In this document: piece after piece, positions 38,360 to 45,317 of the stretch | How positions within the stretch are numbered: the stretch's first letter is position 1 | How the letters are laid out: every line of letters begins with the position of its first letter | Source of the DNA: a virus | Reading direction: 5' to 3' (one strand) | DNA: 64,000 nucleotides | Virus record (IMG/VR): IMGVR_UViG_3300046665_000589 | Location: 29,508 to 93,507 of that record | Program-made: the position numbers and the translations under genes | Notes under the pieces: model-generated | Seen by the model: only the letters and a program-made list of their open reading frames with translations | The model's database searches: none | What the model was told of the DNA's origin: nothing

Positions 38360-38676
38360 AAATTCAACACATCATCCTCGGCACCTGCGAACACGTGCTG
38401 GTCGTCGACGGCGTGCGTGGGCCGCTGTCGCACGGCGACCTGGCCTGGCACCCGGCCGGCGTCGTCGCGATCATGGACAAGAACTATAGCTACGCTGTGC
38501 CCGCGGACGCGAAGGGCAAGGTGTTCGTGCTGGCGCCGGAAGCGGATGTCGAACGCATCGAAGACCTGGCCTGCGAGGCTAAGAACGAAGCGTGGCAGCA
38601 CTTCACCGAGGTGGCCGACGCTTGCGTGCAGGTCAAGCTGGCGCGCTACGGCGTGGCGCCGGAGGAAGCCAAATGA
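38356..38676 (+). CDS. Hypothetical protein (106 aa)
   Basis: Starts MKIQHIILGTCEHVLVVDGV with TGGAGAAACT upstream. Beta N half (HPAGVVAIMDKNYSYAVPAD) and a helical C half (ERIEDLACEAKNEAWQHFTE). Coupled downstream. Confidence 0.66.
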   Translation: MKIQHIILGTCEHVLVVDGVRGPLSHGDLAWHPAGVVAIMDKNYSYAVPADAKGKVFVLAPEADVERIEDLACEAKNEAWQHFTEVADACVQVKLARYGVAPEEAK

Positions 38677-39074
38677 CCGAGCCTGTCAAATCCGACTACG
38701 CCGACCTGCTCAACGCCCTGGTCGACATGCAGGGCAGTCCGGCGTACGCGCTGCGCCGGCGCGTGCTGGAGCGCGCCGAGAGCGTGATCATCGGCCTGGA
38801 GCAGGAGAATCGCCAGCTCAAGGCGCTGCTCGAGAAGGAGAAGGCCGAACCGCTGAAGACGACCATCGACGGGTACGAGGTCGAGATGATGGACTGCGAC
38901 GGCTGTATGGGCTGTTTCGTGTCGAGCGAGCAGCACCACGCTGCGGCAGGCCTGGCCTCACTCGTGGCTGAAGGCGTGCTAACGCCGTACAACGGCGCCC
39001 ACGGTGCCGACCACCCAGTGGCGTCGGCCACCATCGACCGTATCGTGGAGTGGGCGACCGCCCACGGCTACTGA
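38673..39074 (+). CDS. Coiled-coil protein with CxxCxxC motif (133 aa)
   Basis: Starts MTEPVKSDYADLLNALVDMQ. Helix with a leucine-type heptad (VIIGLEQENRQLKALLEKEK), then MMDCDGCMGCFVSSEQH with a tight Cys triad that could bind a metal, then ALASLVAEGVL-type helix. Unknown role. Confidence 0.68.
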   Translation: MTEPVKSDYADLLNALVDMQGSPAYALRRRVLERAESVIIGLEQENRQLKALLEKEKAEPLKTTIDGYEVEMMDCDGCMGCFVSSEQHHAAAGLASLVAEGVLTPYNGAHGADHPVASATIDRIVEWATAHGY

Positions 39075-39085
39075 AAGGAGACCAA

Positions 39086-39379
39086 ATGAAAACCTACAAT
39101 CGCCACCGCACCTCGGCCGAGGTGCTGGCCGCGTCCAGGGCGCAAAACATCCTGGTCGATACGGAGCGGTTCGACCAGGGCTGGGATCATCTGCTGCTGT
39201 TCATGCCGGGACCGAATGGCCTGCGCTGCCCGGTGCTGTACAACGTGTGCAACGGCCGCTTCTTCTGCGCCAGCGAAGGCTACCCGCAGTTCAGTTCTGA
39301 CCAGGCCCAGTACGACGGCCAGCCCTGGTTCGACGCACTGCTCGACTTCTTTTACACCAACGAGGACCTGCCAAAATGA
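39086..39379 (+). CDS. Hypothetical protein (97 aa)
   Basis: Starts MKTYNRHRTSAEVLAASRAQ after AAAGGAGACCAA. Contains FDQGWDHLLLFMPGPNGLR and a Phe/Tyr-rich C terminus (WFDALLDFFYTNEDLPK). Not recognised. Confidence 0.68.
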   Translation: MKTYNRHRTSAEVLAASRAQNILVDTERFDQGWDHLLLFMPGPNGLRCPVLYNVCNGRFFCASEGYPQFSSDQAQYDGQPWFDALLDFFYTNEDLPK

Positions 39380-39612
39380 AACCACCCTTTGCCTTACCTG
39401 TACGCATGGATGGCGGCATGCTTGTTGCCGCTGACTGCGAGCTGATCACCTCGATGCATGACGCCACCGCGGAAGAGTGTGCTTACATCGTCAAGGCGAT
39501 CAACGCTTACCCGCTGCTGGTCGCGCTGCGCGGCTGCTGCGAGCTGAATCTGGATGAAGGTGTCGAGCCGGCGACGATCGCACTGCTCGACCGGATCGAC
39601 GAGGTGATCTGA
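39376..39612 (+). CDS. Hypothetical protein (78 aa)
   Basis: Starts MKPPFALPVRMDGGMLVAAD. The middle, DATAEECAYIVKAINAYPLL, resembles small phage proteins of the form 'xxxxAxxIVxAVNxHxxLV' that accompany accessory genes. Stop and the next start share a base (TGATG). Confidence 0.7.
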   Translation: MKPPFALPVRMDGGMLVAADCELITSMHDATAEECAYIVKAINAYPLLVALRGCCELNLDEGVEPATIALLDRIDEVI

Positions 39613-39881
39613 TGAGCAAAACGATCTGGAAATTCCCGCTGTCCCTGGTCGACCAACAAGTGATCGAACTGCGCCAGGGCGCCCACGTACTGTCCGTCGG
39701 CCTCGACTCGCAGAGCGACCTGTGCCTGTGGGCGCATCTCGATCCGCACGAAGGACCCCTGACCGCCAAGGTGCGCATCGTCGGCACCGGCCGCCCGGCC
39801 GAAGGCCTGGAGCGCTACCGTTTCCTCGGCAGCGTCCTGCAGGGGTCGTTCGTCTGGCACGTGTTCGTGGAGGGCGTATGA
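39612..39881 (+). CDS. Small beta protein of a known phage family (89 aa)
   Basis: Starts MSKTIWKFPLSLVDQQVIEL. The family signature 'xIWKFPLxxxDxQxIxxPxGAxxLSV', then LCLWAHLDP and RIVGTGRPAEGLERYRFLGS, is frequent in phages and prophages (I believe DUF7352). It should form a compact beta sandwich; no activity is established. Confidence 0.82.
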   Translation: MSKTIWKFPLSLVDQQVIELRQGAHVLSVGLDSQSDLCLWAHLDPHEGPLTAKVRIVGTGRPAEGLERYRFLGSVLQGSFVWHVFVEGV

Positions 39882-40165
39882 GCCGCGAGCAATTCGAGCA
39901 GGTGCTCAAGCTGGTGCCGAGCGACGACCGCGGCGTCTACTGGTTCGGCCTGCAGCGCTTCACCAACGGCAAGGTCGTCACCACCCGCAAAGGTACGGTC
40001 AAGGTACCGCTCGAGCTGAATCTTGCCGACCTGACCGACCGACCGAACGCCGACCTGCGCGACGTGTTCATGCCGACGGCCGCCGACAACACCAAGCTGG
40101 TACCGCTGATCGTGTTCGTCGACCCTGAGAAGTTCCTTGCCACCCAGCCCAAGGAGCCTGAATGA
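39878..40165 (+). CDS. Hypothetical protein (95 aa)
   Basis: Starts MSREQFEQVLKLVPSDDRGV. Beta-rich middle (NGKVVTTRKGTVKVPLELNL), acidic loop, and a terminal strand (LVPLIVFVDPEKFLA). Coupled both ways. Confidence 0.66.
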   Translation: MSREQFEQVLKLVPSDDRGVYWFGLQRFTNGKVVTTRKGTVKVPLELNLADLTDRPNADLRDVFMPTAADNTKLVPLIVFVDPEKFLATQPKEPE

Positions 40166-40368
40166 CCAAGCCCAAAATCTCCACCGTCGTCCGGGCCCAG
40201 GTCACGCTCGACATCTACGTTGGCACCTGGGGCGGCAACTCCAATTTCGTCGACCTGCACGAGACGGCGCAGCGCGAGGCGCTTCAGCAGCTGACGCACA
40301 AGCTTGGACACGGCTTGAAAGTGGTCGGCAAGCCGAAGATCGAGTTCGTCACCCACACCGAGAAATAG
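40162..40368 (+). CDS. Small protein (68 aa), end of an operon segment
   Basis: Starts MTKPKISTVVRAQVTLDIYV. Ferredoxin-like pattern: strand (VRAQVTLDIYVGTW), helix (AQREALQQLTHKLGH), strand (VGKPKIEFVTHTE). A 54-bp gap with a -10-like box follows. Confidence 0.67.
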   Translation: MTKPKISTVVRAQVTLDIYVGTWGGNSNFVDLHETAQREALQQLTHKLGHGLKVVGKPKIEFVTHTEK

Positions 40369-40389
40369 CAAACTCTTGCGCTTTTGGCG

Positions 40390-40395
40390 TATAGT
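40390..40395 (+). promoter_or_regulatory. Possible -10 box (TATAGT) before gene 40423
   Basis: TATAGT lies 27 bases before the ATG in one of the few AT-rich gaps of this region. The expected -35 position (TAGCAA) is poor, so an activator or an internal weak promoter would be needed. Confidence 0.35.
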
Positions 40396-40422
40396 AGTTG
40401 CCTACCGCCAAGGAGAAATTTT

Positions 40423-40638
40423 ATGGAAAACATCGACTGGGAACGCCTTTCGGCGAGCGTACTGGCGCCTGAGGCGCTGGAACAGCTGGCCCGGGAGCTT
40501 GGCCTGCCGAAGATCGAGCCAGGACAGGATGTGCACCGGCTGGTCGCCGCCAAAATGTTCAGTGTGGCGTATGACGACGTCACGCCGGAGCAGCGGCGAG
40601 CCGCCAAGATCGCGAACTTCCGTAGCCTGTACCCATGA
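40423..40638 (+). CDS. Helical protein (71 aa)
   Basis: Starts MENIDWERLSASVLAPEALE after CAAGGAGAAATTTT. Two or three helices, with a VHRLVAAKMFSVAYDDVTPE segment. It opens the stretch that leads to the PAPS-reductase-like gene. Confidence 0.68.
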   Translation: MENIDWERLSASVLAPEALEQLARELGLPKIEPGQDVHRLVAAKMFSVAYDDVTPEQRRAAKIANFRSLYP

Positions 40639-40658
40639 CCACCGCCAAGGAGAACCTT

Positions 40659-41105
40659 ATGAACGTTCCGACTATCCGCATCGAGATCGAGCGGATGCGA
40701 CAGACCATGTCAACGATGCTCACCGAGCAGGCGGCGCTGGTCGATGCCGAACTGCAGGCCGCGCTCGACAAGTTCTGCCAGCCTGACAACATCAAGCGCG
40801 TCGTGCAGGAAGCGGCGCACAGTGCGCTCGAAGCTGCGGTCAAGGGTGAGATCAGCAGCTTTTTCAGCTACGGAGGTGCTGGCCGGAAGTCGGTCGCTGC
40901 TGCCGTGCAGGACGGCCTGGCCAAGATGGGCCTGCTCGAGAAGGACATCACCGACGAGGACCTGTGGCGGGCGCTTTCGTGGGCCCAGGATCTGGGCAGT
41001 CTCAAGCCCGATGCGCTGGCCGACGAAGATTACGAACTGGCCAGGCGCCTGTGCAGGCGCCTGGGCATGCCTGAGCCCTTCTGGGTCACGGAGCGGCAGC
41101 CATGA
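40659..41105 (+). CDS. Helical protein (148 aa)
   Basis: The ATG at 40659 (MNVPTIRIEIERMRQTMSTM) has AAGGAGAACCTT in front and is preferred to the ATG at 40635, which overlaps the previous stop but has no ribosome site. The N-terminal 50 residues are helical, the middle VKGEISSFFSYGGAGRKSVA is Gly/Ser-rich, and the C-terminal third is helical and charged. Similar small proteins in phages are tied to RNA or DNA metabolism, but no family is recognised. Confidence 0.68.
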   Translation: MNVPTIRIEIERMRQTMSTMLTEQAALVDAELQAALDKFCQPDNIKRVVQEAAHSALEAAVKGEISSFFSYGGAGRKSVAAAVQDGLAKMGLLEKDITDEDLWRALSWAQDLGSLKPDALADEDYELARRLCRRLGMPEPFWVTERQP

Positions 41106-41920
41106 TCGACACTAGCTACCCCAAGAAGATCGGCGATCTGATCGCCCGCGGCGCCCTGTTCGTCGAGAACCACAGCGGCGGCAAGGACAGCCAGGCGATG
41201 CACCTGAAGCTGCGCGAGATCGTGCCGAAGGAGCAGCGCGTGATCGTGCACGCCGACCTCGGGCGCGTCGAGTGGGCCGGCGCGCTGGCCCACATCGAGG
41301 CCACCACCGACGGCGAGCCGATCCACGTCTGCCGCGCGCGGCGCGATCTGCTGCAAGTGGTTGGTGAGCGCGGCATGTTTCCGTCGCCGGCGAATCGCTG
41401 GTGTACCTCGGACTTGAAGCGCGGCCCGATCGAGAAGGTGATCCGCCACCTGACCTACGCGCGCAAGGCCGCCGGCCACCCAGCCTGGCACCTGGTCGTG
41501 AACTGCGAAGGCCTGCGCGCCGAGGAGTCGACCAAGCGTAAGAAGATGAAGCCGTTTGTGTTCGATGAGGGCAACAGCAAGGCTGGGCGCGAGTGGTACC
41601 AGTGGCTGCCGGTGCACGAGTGGACCGAGGCCGAGGTGTACGCCACGATCAAGGCCGCCGGCCAGCAGCCGCACATCGTCTACCGCAGGGGCATGAAGCG
41701 CTTCTCGTGCGTGTTTTGCATCTACGCCGACAAGGATAGCCTGACCACCGCGGCGCGGCTGGTGCGCGACGAGCCGCACCTGGTCAACGATCCGAACGTT
41801 TATCGCGACTACTGCGACCACGAGCGCAGCACCGGCCAGGTCATGATCATGCCGTCCAAGCAGCACGGCCGACGCACGCTCGAAGAGATCACTGGCATCC
41901 CGGCCCGGGAGGTCGCATGA
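41102..41920 (+). CDS. PAPS-reductase/ATP-pyrophosphatase-like enzyme
   Basis: A 272-aa member of the PP-loop superfamily: ATP-binding SGGKDSQAM at 25-33, HADLGRVEWAGAL, RWCTSDLKRGPIEKV with the family's Cys, GLRAEES, and a later Cys pair in FSCVFCIYADKDS. Phage homologues are common; DndC, which puts sulfur into DNA backbones, is a relative. Without the other dnd genes a sulfur-transfer or nucleotide-activating role on DNA or tRNA is only a suggestion. Coupled to both neighbours. Confidence 0.88.
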   Translation: MIDTSYPKKIGDLIARGALFVENHSGGKDSQAMHLKLREIVPKEQRVIVHADLGRVEWAGALAHIEATTDGEPIHVCRARRDLLQVVGERGMFPSPANRWCTSDLKRGPIEKVIRHLTYARKAAGHPAWHLVVNCEGLRAEESTKRKKMKPFVFDEGNSKAGREWYQWLPVHEWTEAEVYATIKAAGQQPHIVYRRGMKRFSCVFCIYADKDSLTTAARLVRDEPHLVNDPNVYRDYCDHERSTGQVMIMPSKQHGRRTLEEITGIPAREVA

Positions 41921-42108
41921 AGATCCGCGTCACCATGACCCACGAAGTCGAGGCGCCCGGCTGGGACTTCGCGGTCCAGGCAGTGCTCAAGGCGCCGGTC
42001 GCCCACCTGATCGACTGCCGCGTCAAGGAGCCCGGCAAGCGGCTGGTGCACGTCGCACCGAGCAATGTGCAGCTGGCCCACGAGACGCTGTACAAGGCGT
42101 ACGAATAA
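41917..42108 (+). CDS. Small protein (63 aa)
   Basis: Starts MKIRVTMTHEVEAPGWDFAV behind GGGAGGTCGC. A strand, then helix (AVQAVLKAPVAHLIDCRVKE), then strand. It ends an overlapping series and is followed by a CCACCCACCACAAGGAG linker. Confidence 0.66.
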   Translation: MKIRVTMTHEVEAPGWDFAVQAVLKAPVAHLIDCRVKEPGKRLVHVAPSNVQLAHETLYKAYE

Positions 42109-42137
42109 CCCACCCACCCACCACAAGGAGAAACCCT

Positions 42138-43229
42138 ATGGCTTTGCCACGCCCGGACACCGGGCAAACCACTTTCCTCCAGCGCGTCGACGTCAACGGC
42201 CTCGACCGCTTCTGCTACCGGAGCTGCTACCCAAATCTGTACCCCGGCACACAGGTCGAGCTGCGCGCCCAGCCCTACAACCCGGGCGACTCGAACGCGA
42301 TCGAGGTGCGCTTCGACGGGGCGCAGATCGGATGGGTCCCGCGAGCACAGAACAAGGACCTCGCACGACGCCTGCGCAATGGTCAGAAGCTCGTGGCCAA
42401 GGCCCTCAACGTTTCGCTTGAAACCCTTGAGCTGAACGTGTATGTGGAGCGCGGGGCGGAGCCGGCGACGGTGCAGGCACCGCAGGGGTTGCGGGTGCAC
42501 CTGCAGGAAGGTGAGTCAGGAGGGCTTGCGCGGATCCGGACTTACCCTCCAGCCACGCAGTTCCCGCTGTCGACCACCAGCACTCGTACCTCGGTCTCCG
42601 TGCTGGACCCGGAGACGCGCGAGCAGCAGCTCGCCTGGTTCCGCAAGTCCGACGTCGACGGCCAGCACCTCCCTGTCTGGGAACGCACCGTAGTCGTACG
42701 CACTTCGACCGGCCACTACGTGCTGGTCCCGAAGACCGAGACGTTCTACGCCGCACCTCTCGCAATACCTCGTGACGTACAGGACAGCCTCGCTGCCCGC
42801 ATCAACACCAATTCCATCATCACCACCACCAAGGAAACCACCATGAAAAACCTGACCGCCAACCTGATCGCCACCAACCAGTCCGCCGCCACCCAGGCCG
42901 GCTACCTCGAAGCAGGCCGCATCGCCAACAACCAGATCGTGCGCCTGTCGTCCAAGGCGCTGCCGATGATGGTGCGCGGCTACGCCGACACCCCGGTCGG
43001 CAAGCTCGTGCTGGCCAACGTCGCTCAGCTGGCCGCCAGCCACCTGCGTGCCGGCGACGCCACGCTGGCCCGCCTGACCAATGCGATGACGGTCGCCGCC
43101 TACCAGGAACTGATCCAGACCTTCGACATCGAAGGCTGGCTGAACCAGGTGCTCGAGATGCCGGAGATCAAGCGCGCCGTGTCCAAGCTGGGCGAGGCGC
43201 CGGCCGAGCGCCCAGTCCACAAAGAATAA
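42138..43229 (+). CDS. HIRAN-domain protein fused in frame to the next gene
   Basis: A 363-aa frame. Residues ~15-95 are a HIRAN domain: VDVNGLDRFCYRSCYPNLYP, VELRAQPYNPGDSNAIEVRF, IGWVPRAQNKDLARRL. HIRAN modules bind 3' ends of DNA in repair helicases such as HLTF. A Thr/Ser-rich middle follows. At residue 236 the frame crosses a typical intercistronic linker (ACCAAGGAAACCACCATG) and continues into a helical 128-aa unit that looks like a separate protein. So either a stop was lost and two genes fused, or the linker codons are tolerated. Confidence 0.8.
   Translation: MALPRPDTGQTTFLQRVDVNGLDRFCYRSCYPNLYPGTQVELRAQPYNPGDSNAIEVRFDGAQIGWVPRAQNKDLARRLRNGQKLVAKALNVSLETLELNVYVERGAEPATVQAPQGLRVHLQEGESGGLARIRTYPPATQFPLSTTSTRTSVSVLDPETREQQLAWFRKSDVDGQHLPVWERTVVVRTSTGHYVLVPKTETFYAAPLAIPRDVQDSLAARINTNSIITTTKETTMKNLTANLIATNQSAATQAGYLEAGRIANNQIVRLSSKALPMMVRGYADTPVGKLVLANVAQLAASHLRAGDATLARLTNAMTVAAYQELIQTFDIEGWLNQVLEMPEIKRAVSKLGEAPAERPVHKE
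42843..43229 (+). CDS. Possible separate gene inside the HIRAN frame (128 aa)
   Basis: ATG at 42843 (MKNLTANLIATNQSAATQAG) sits 6 bases after AAGGAAACCACC, the linker seen before many genes here. Its product is a helical protein (KLVLANVAQLAASHLRAGDA, then LIQTFDIEGWLNQVLEMPEI). It can be made alone by internal initiation as well as as part of the fusion. Confidence 0.65.
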   Translation: MKNLTANLIATNQSAATQAGYLEAGRIANNQIVRLSSKALPMMVRGYADTPVGKLVLANVAQLAASHLRAGDATLARLTNAMTVAAYQELIQTFDIEGWLNQVLEMPEIKRAVSKLGEAPAERPVHKE

Positions 43230-43239
43230 GGAGCCTGCC

Positions 43240-43431
43240 GTGGGCATCGACGAACCTGATCCGCTGCCCCGCCGCCGTCGCCTGGCCTGCCAGTGCGACG
43301 GCGCCGCCGTCGGCCCTTGCCCGGGGCCGCTGAACTGCCCGTACTCCGGCTTTGGGCCGGAGGACCCACCACAAGGAGAAGAGCATGAAGAAGACGAAGA
43401 CTGCGTACCTCAATCCCGACCTGAACAATAA
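43240..43431 (+). CDS. Cys/Pro-rich protein, GTG start (63 aa)
   Basis: AAGGAGCCTGCC precedes the GTG. Product MGIDEPDPLPRRRRLACQCD has Cys at CQC and NCPYSG, a polybasic patch and an acidic end (GEEHEEDEDC). It overlaps the next gene by 47 bp, which lowers confidence. Confidence 0.45.
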   Translation: MGIDEPDPLPRRRRLACQCDGAAVGPCPGPLNCPYSGFGPEDPPQGEEHEEDEDCVPQSRPEQ

Positions 43432-43567
43432 GCCGTTTCCGCTGAGCCAGGTGTTGGCGGACGCCTCGTTCGAGGCATTCCGCTCGTTCGGACACTACAC
43501 GGAAACCCACCCGGCCAAGGGCCGACGCAAGGTGCGCATCACCGTGACGGTGGAGGCAGTCGAATGA
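43385..43567 (+). CDS. Small basic protein (60 aa)
   Basis: Starts MKKTKTAYLNPDLNNKPFPL after CAAGGAGAAGAGC. Lys-rich start, acidic/aromatic middle, and a C-terminal strand (KVRITVTVEAVE). Coupled to the cupin-like gene by ATGA. Confidence 0.67.
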   Translation: MKKTKTAYLNPDLNNKPFPLSQVLADASFEAFRSFGHYTETHPAKGRRKVRITVTVEAVE

Positions 43568-44157
43568 AGAAGCTGACCGCGCCAGAACTTGACCTGTGCG
43601 AACGAATCCTTGCAATGGAGGCGAACGGTGCCGGCTGGGAGAATGTAGCCCGGTGCCTTGCCTACCCACCCCTAGCTGATATGCTGATCGAGCGCGCGCT
43701 CAAGACGCCGTACACGCACCTCGAAGGCTGCATGGAGCGCTTCTGGCTCCTGAATCCGTACGATTTCGACGCGCCCAAGGGCGCCCGCGAGCTGCCCAGC
43801 GCACGCATCCACCACATCCTGCGCAAGGACCTCGACCAGTATTGTCACGACCATCCGTGGGACGCGCGTACCGTGATTCTGAAGGGCTGGTACGTCGAGG
43901 AGCGCCTGATGCCCGACGGCAGCCTACAGACCTTCCGGCGTCAGCCGGGCGACACCGCACCGCTCAATTTCGGTGAGTACCACCGCATCGTTGAAGTCTC
44001 GGAAGGAGGCGTATGGACGCTGTTCATCACGTACCGCTACCAGGGCACGTGGGGCTTCCTGGTCGACGGCAAGAAAGTGCCATACCGCGAGTACCTGGCC
44101 AGCCCGAAACCCGGGCGCAGTGGTACGCCCGCCACCACGGCGGCGGCTGGCGCGTAG
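43564..44157 (+). CDS. Cupin-like protein (197 aa)
   Basis: Starts MKKLTAPELDLCERILAMEA. The C-terminal ~110 residues fit a phage cupin: YCHDHPWDARTVILKGWYVE (metal His cluster), then GDTAPLNFGEYHRIVEV and VWTLFITYRYQGTWGFLV. The N-terminal ~60 residues are helical. Cupins of this kind occur in many phages with unknown substrate. The last ~20 residues (SPKPGRSGTPATTAAAGA) look like out-of-frame sequence of the gene that overlaps here. Confidence 0.82.
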   Translation: MKKLTAPELDLCERILAMEANGAGWENVARCLAYPPLADMLIERALKTPYTHLEGCMERFWLLNPYDFDAPKGARELPSARIHHILRKDLDQYCHDHPWDARTVILKGWYVEERLMPDGSLQTFRRQPGDTAPLNFGEYHRIVEVSEGGVWTLFITYRYQGTWGFLVDGKKVPYREYLASPKPGRSGTPATTAAAGA

Positions 44158-44297
44158 CCCGCAAGGCCTTCACCTGCATGCAGGCGCTGTGCCTGCGCCG
44201 GGTGGAGGCTGGCACTGAATATTTCGACACCAATCAAACCACAGCTTGGCCCAAGACCAAGCGCATCTGCGCCCAGTGCGCCCAGGAGAAAATATGA
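44013..44297 (+). CDS. Overlapping CxxC small protein, start uncertain
   Basis: GGAAGGAGGCGT precedes an ATG at 44013 inside the cupin gene. The first ~34 residues would be cupin sequence read out of frame. From about residue 35 (QWYARHHGGGWRVARKAFTC) the protein looks genuine, with a C-terminal CAQC zinc-type pair and an earlier Cys pair (CMQALC). The real start may lie further in, at ATG 44178, or the unit may be made by a -1 shift from the cupin gene. Stop overlaps the next ATG. Confidence 0.5.
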   Translation: MDAVHHVPLPGHVGLPGRRQESAIPRVPGQPETRAQWYARHHGGGWRVARKAFTCMQALCLRRVEAGTEYFDTNQTTAWPKTKRICAQCAQEKI

Positions 44298-44455
44298 GCG
44301 AGAAGGTTTCCCGCGAAATGGTTAAGCGTGCCAGCGAAATCTTGGCACAGAAGCGTCAAGCCGACGAATTTGCCTGCCTGCAGGAGATGACCAAGCTGCT
44401 CGAGTGCCTGGAGGCGCTCGACCAGGCCCTTGGCGAAGAAGAGGCCGAAGCATGA
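44294..44455 (+). CDS. Small helical protein (53 aa)
   Basis: Starts MSEKVSREMVKRASEILAQK after AGGAGAAAAT. A single amphipathic helix hairpin with an acidic end (ALGEEEAEA). Coupled to both neighbours. Confidence 0.65.
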   Translation: MSEKVSREMVKRASEILAQKRQADEFACLQEMTKLLECLEALDQALGEEEAEA

Positions 44456-44691
44456 GCCCGCTCCAAATCGAGGCGCTGCTGCGCCTGCACAGCCGCGTCG
44501 ACCCGTTCGAGGGCTACACTCGCGAGCAGCGCTATTCCCCGGCGATGCACGAAGCCTATGCGATGTTCCACCGGTATAGGTTGGTGCAGCCGTGGGTCGA
44601 GATCGGCCTGTGCTGGCCGGCGGCTTCGCGGGAGCGGCTGACTGAGGCCGGCATCGACCTGATCTACCGGCTCGTGACGGTGCAGCCATGA
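44452..44691 (+). CDS. Small helical protein (79 aa), winged-helix-like
   Basis: Starts MSPLQIEALLRLHSRVDPFE. Helices around YSPAMHEAYAMFHRYRLVQP and LTEAGIDLIYRLVTV are compatible with a winged-helix layout. It precedes and is coupled to the J-domain gene. Confidence 0.67.
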   Translation: MSPLQIEALLRLHSRVDPFEGYTREQRYSPAMHEAYAMFHRYRLVQPWVEIGLCWPAASRERLTEAGIDLIYRLVTVQP

Positions 44692-45317
44692 CCCTTTACG
44701 AGACTCTGGGCGTCGCACCCGATGCGGACGCCACGACCATCAAGCAGGCGTATCGGCGCAAGGCGATGGAACACCATCCGGACCGTGGCGGCGACAAGGC
44801 AACTGCGGCAGCCATCAACGACGCCTACGCCGTGCTGTCCGACCCGGCGCGCCGCCAGCATTACGACGAGACCGGCAGCACCGACCAGAAGCCAGGCATC
44901 GAGGCGAAGGCGCGCCAGGCGCTGACGCAGCTGATCAACGAGGTGATCGACCACCTTGACAGGGGCGAGGGCGACGACCTGCATGTGCGCGACCCGCTGG
45001 AGGCAGTGCGTGACCAGCTGGACGAGAACGAGCGCACCAACGCCCGCGCGATCAAACAGCTGCAGCGCCGCATCGAGCAGCGTGAGGTGGTGTTAGGGCG
45101 TCTGGTGCGCAAGGGTGGCGACACCTTGCTGCTGGATGCCCTGACCGGAGCCATCGCACACCTGCGTGGGGAAATCGCCAAGGCTGAGCAGCTGCAGGAT
45201 CTGCTCAAGGCGGTGCGCGACCTGCTCGAGGGCTACGACTACAAGGCCGACGCCCCGACGCAGGCCTCCGCGGCGGACTTCGAGCAGATATTCAGGAGCT
45301 TCCGGTTCGGACCTTGA
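44688..45317 (+). CDS. J-domain co-chaperone (DnaJ-like)
   Basis: A 209-aa protein with an N-terminal J domain, residues 1-65: YETLGVAPDADATTIKQAYR, the invariant HPD at 30-32 (EHHPDRGG), and AINDAYAVLSDPARRQHYDE. There is no Gly/Phe or zinc-finger domain. Residues ~75-185 predict a long coiled coil (ENERTNARAIKQLQRRIEQR). It would recruit host DnaK to a target bound by the coil. It is the last plus-strand gene before convergent tail genes and ends within the 58-aa minus-strand frame. Confidence 0.9.
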   Translation: MTLYETLGVAPDADATTIKQAYRRKAMEHHPDRGGDKATAAAINDAYAVLSDPARRQHYDETGSTDQKPGIEAKARQALTQLINEVIDHLDRGEGDDLHVRDPLEAVRDQLDENERTNARAIKQLQRRIEQREVVLGRLVRKGGDTLLLDALTGAIAHLRGEIAKAEQLQDLLKAVRDLLEGYDYKADAPTQASAADFEQIFRSFRFGP

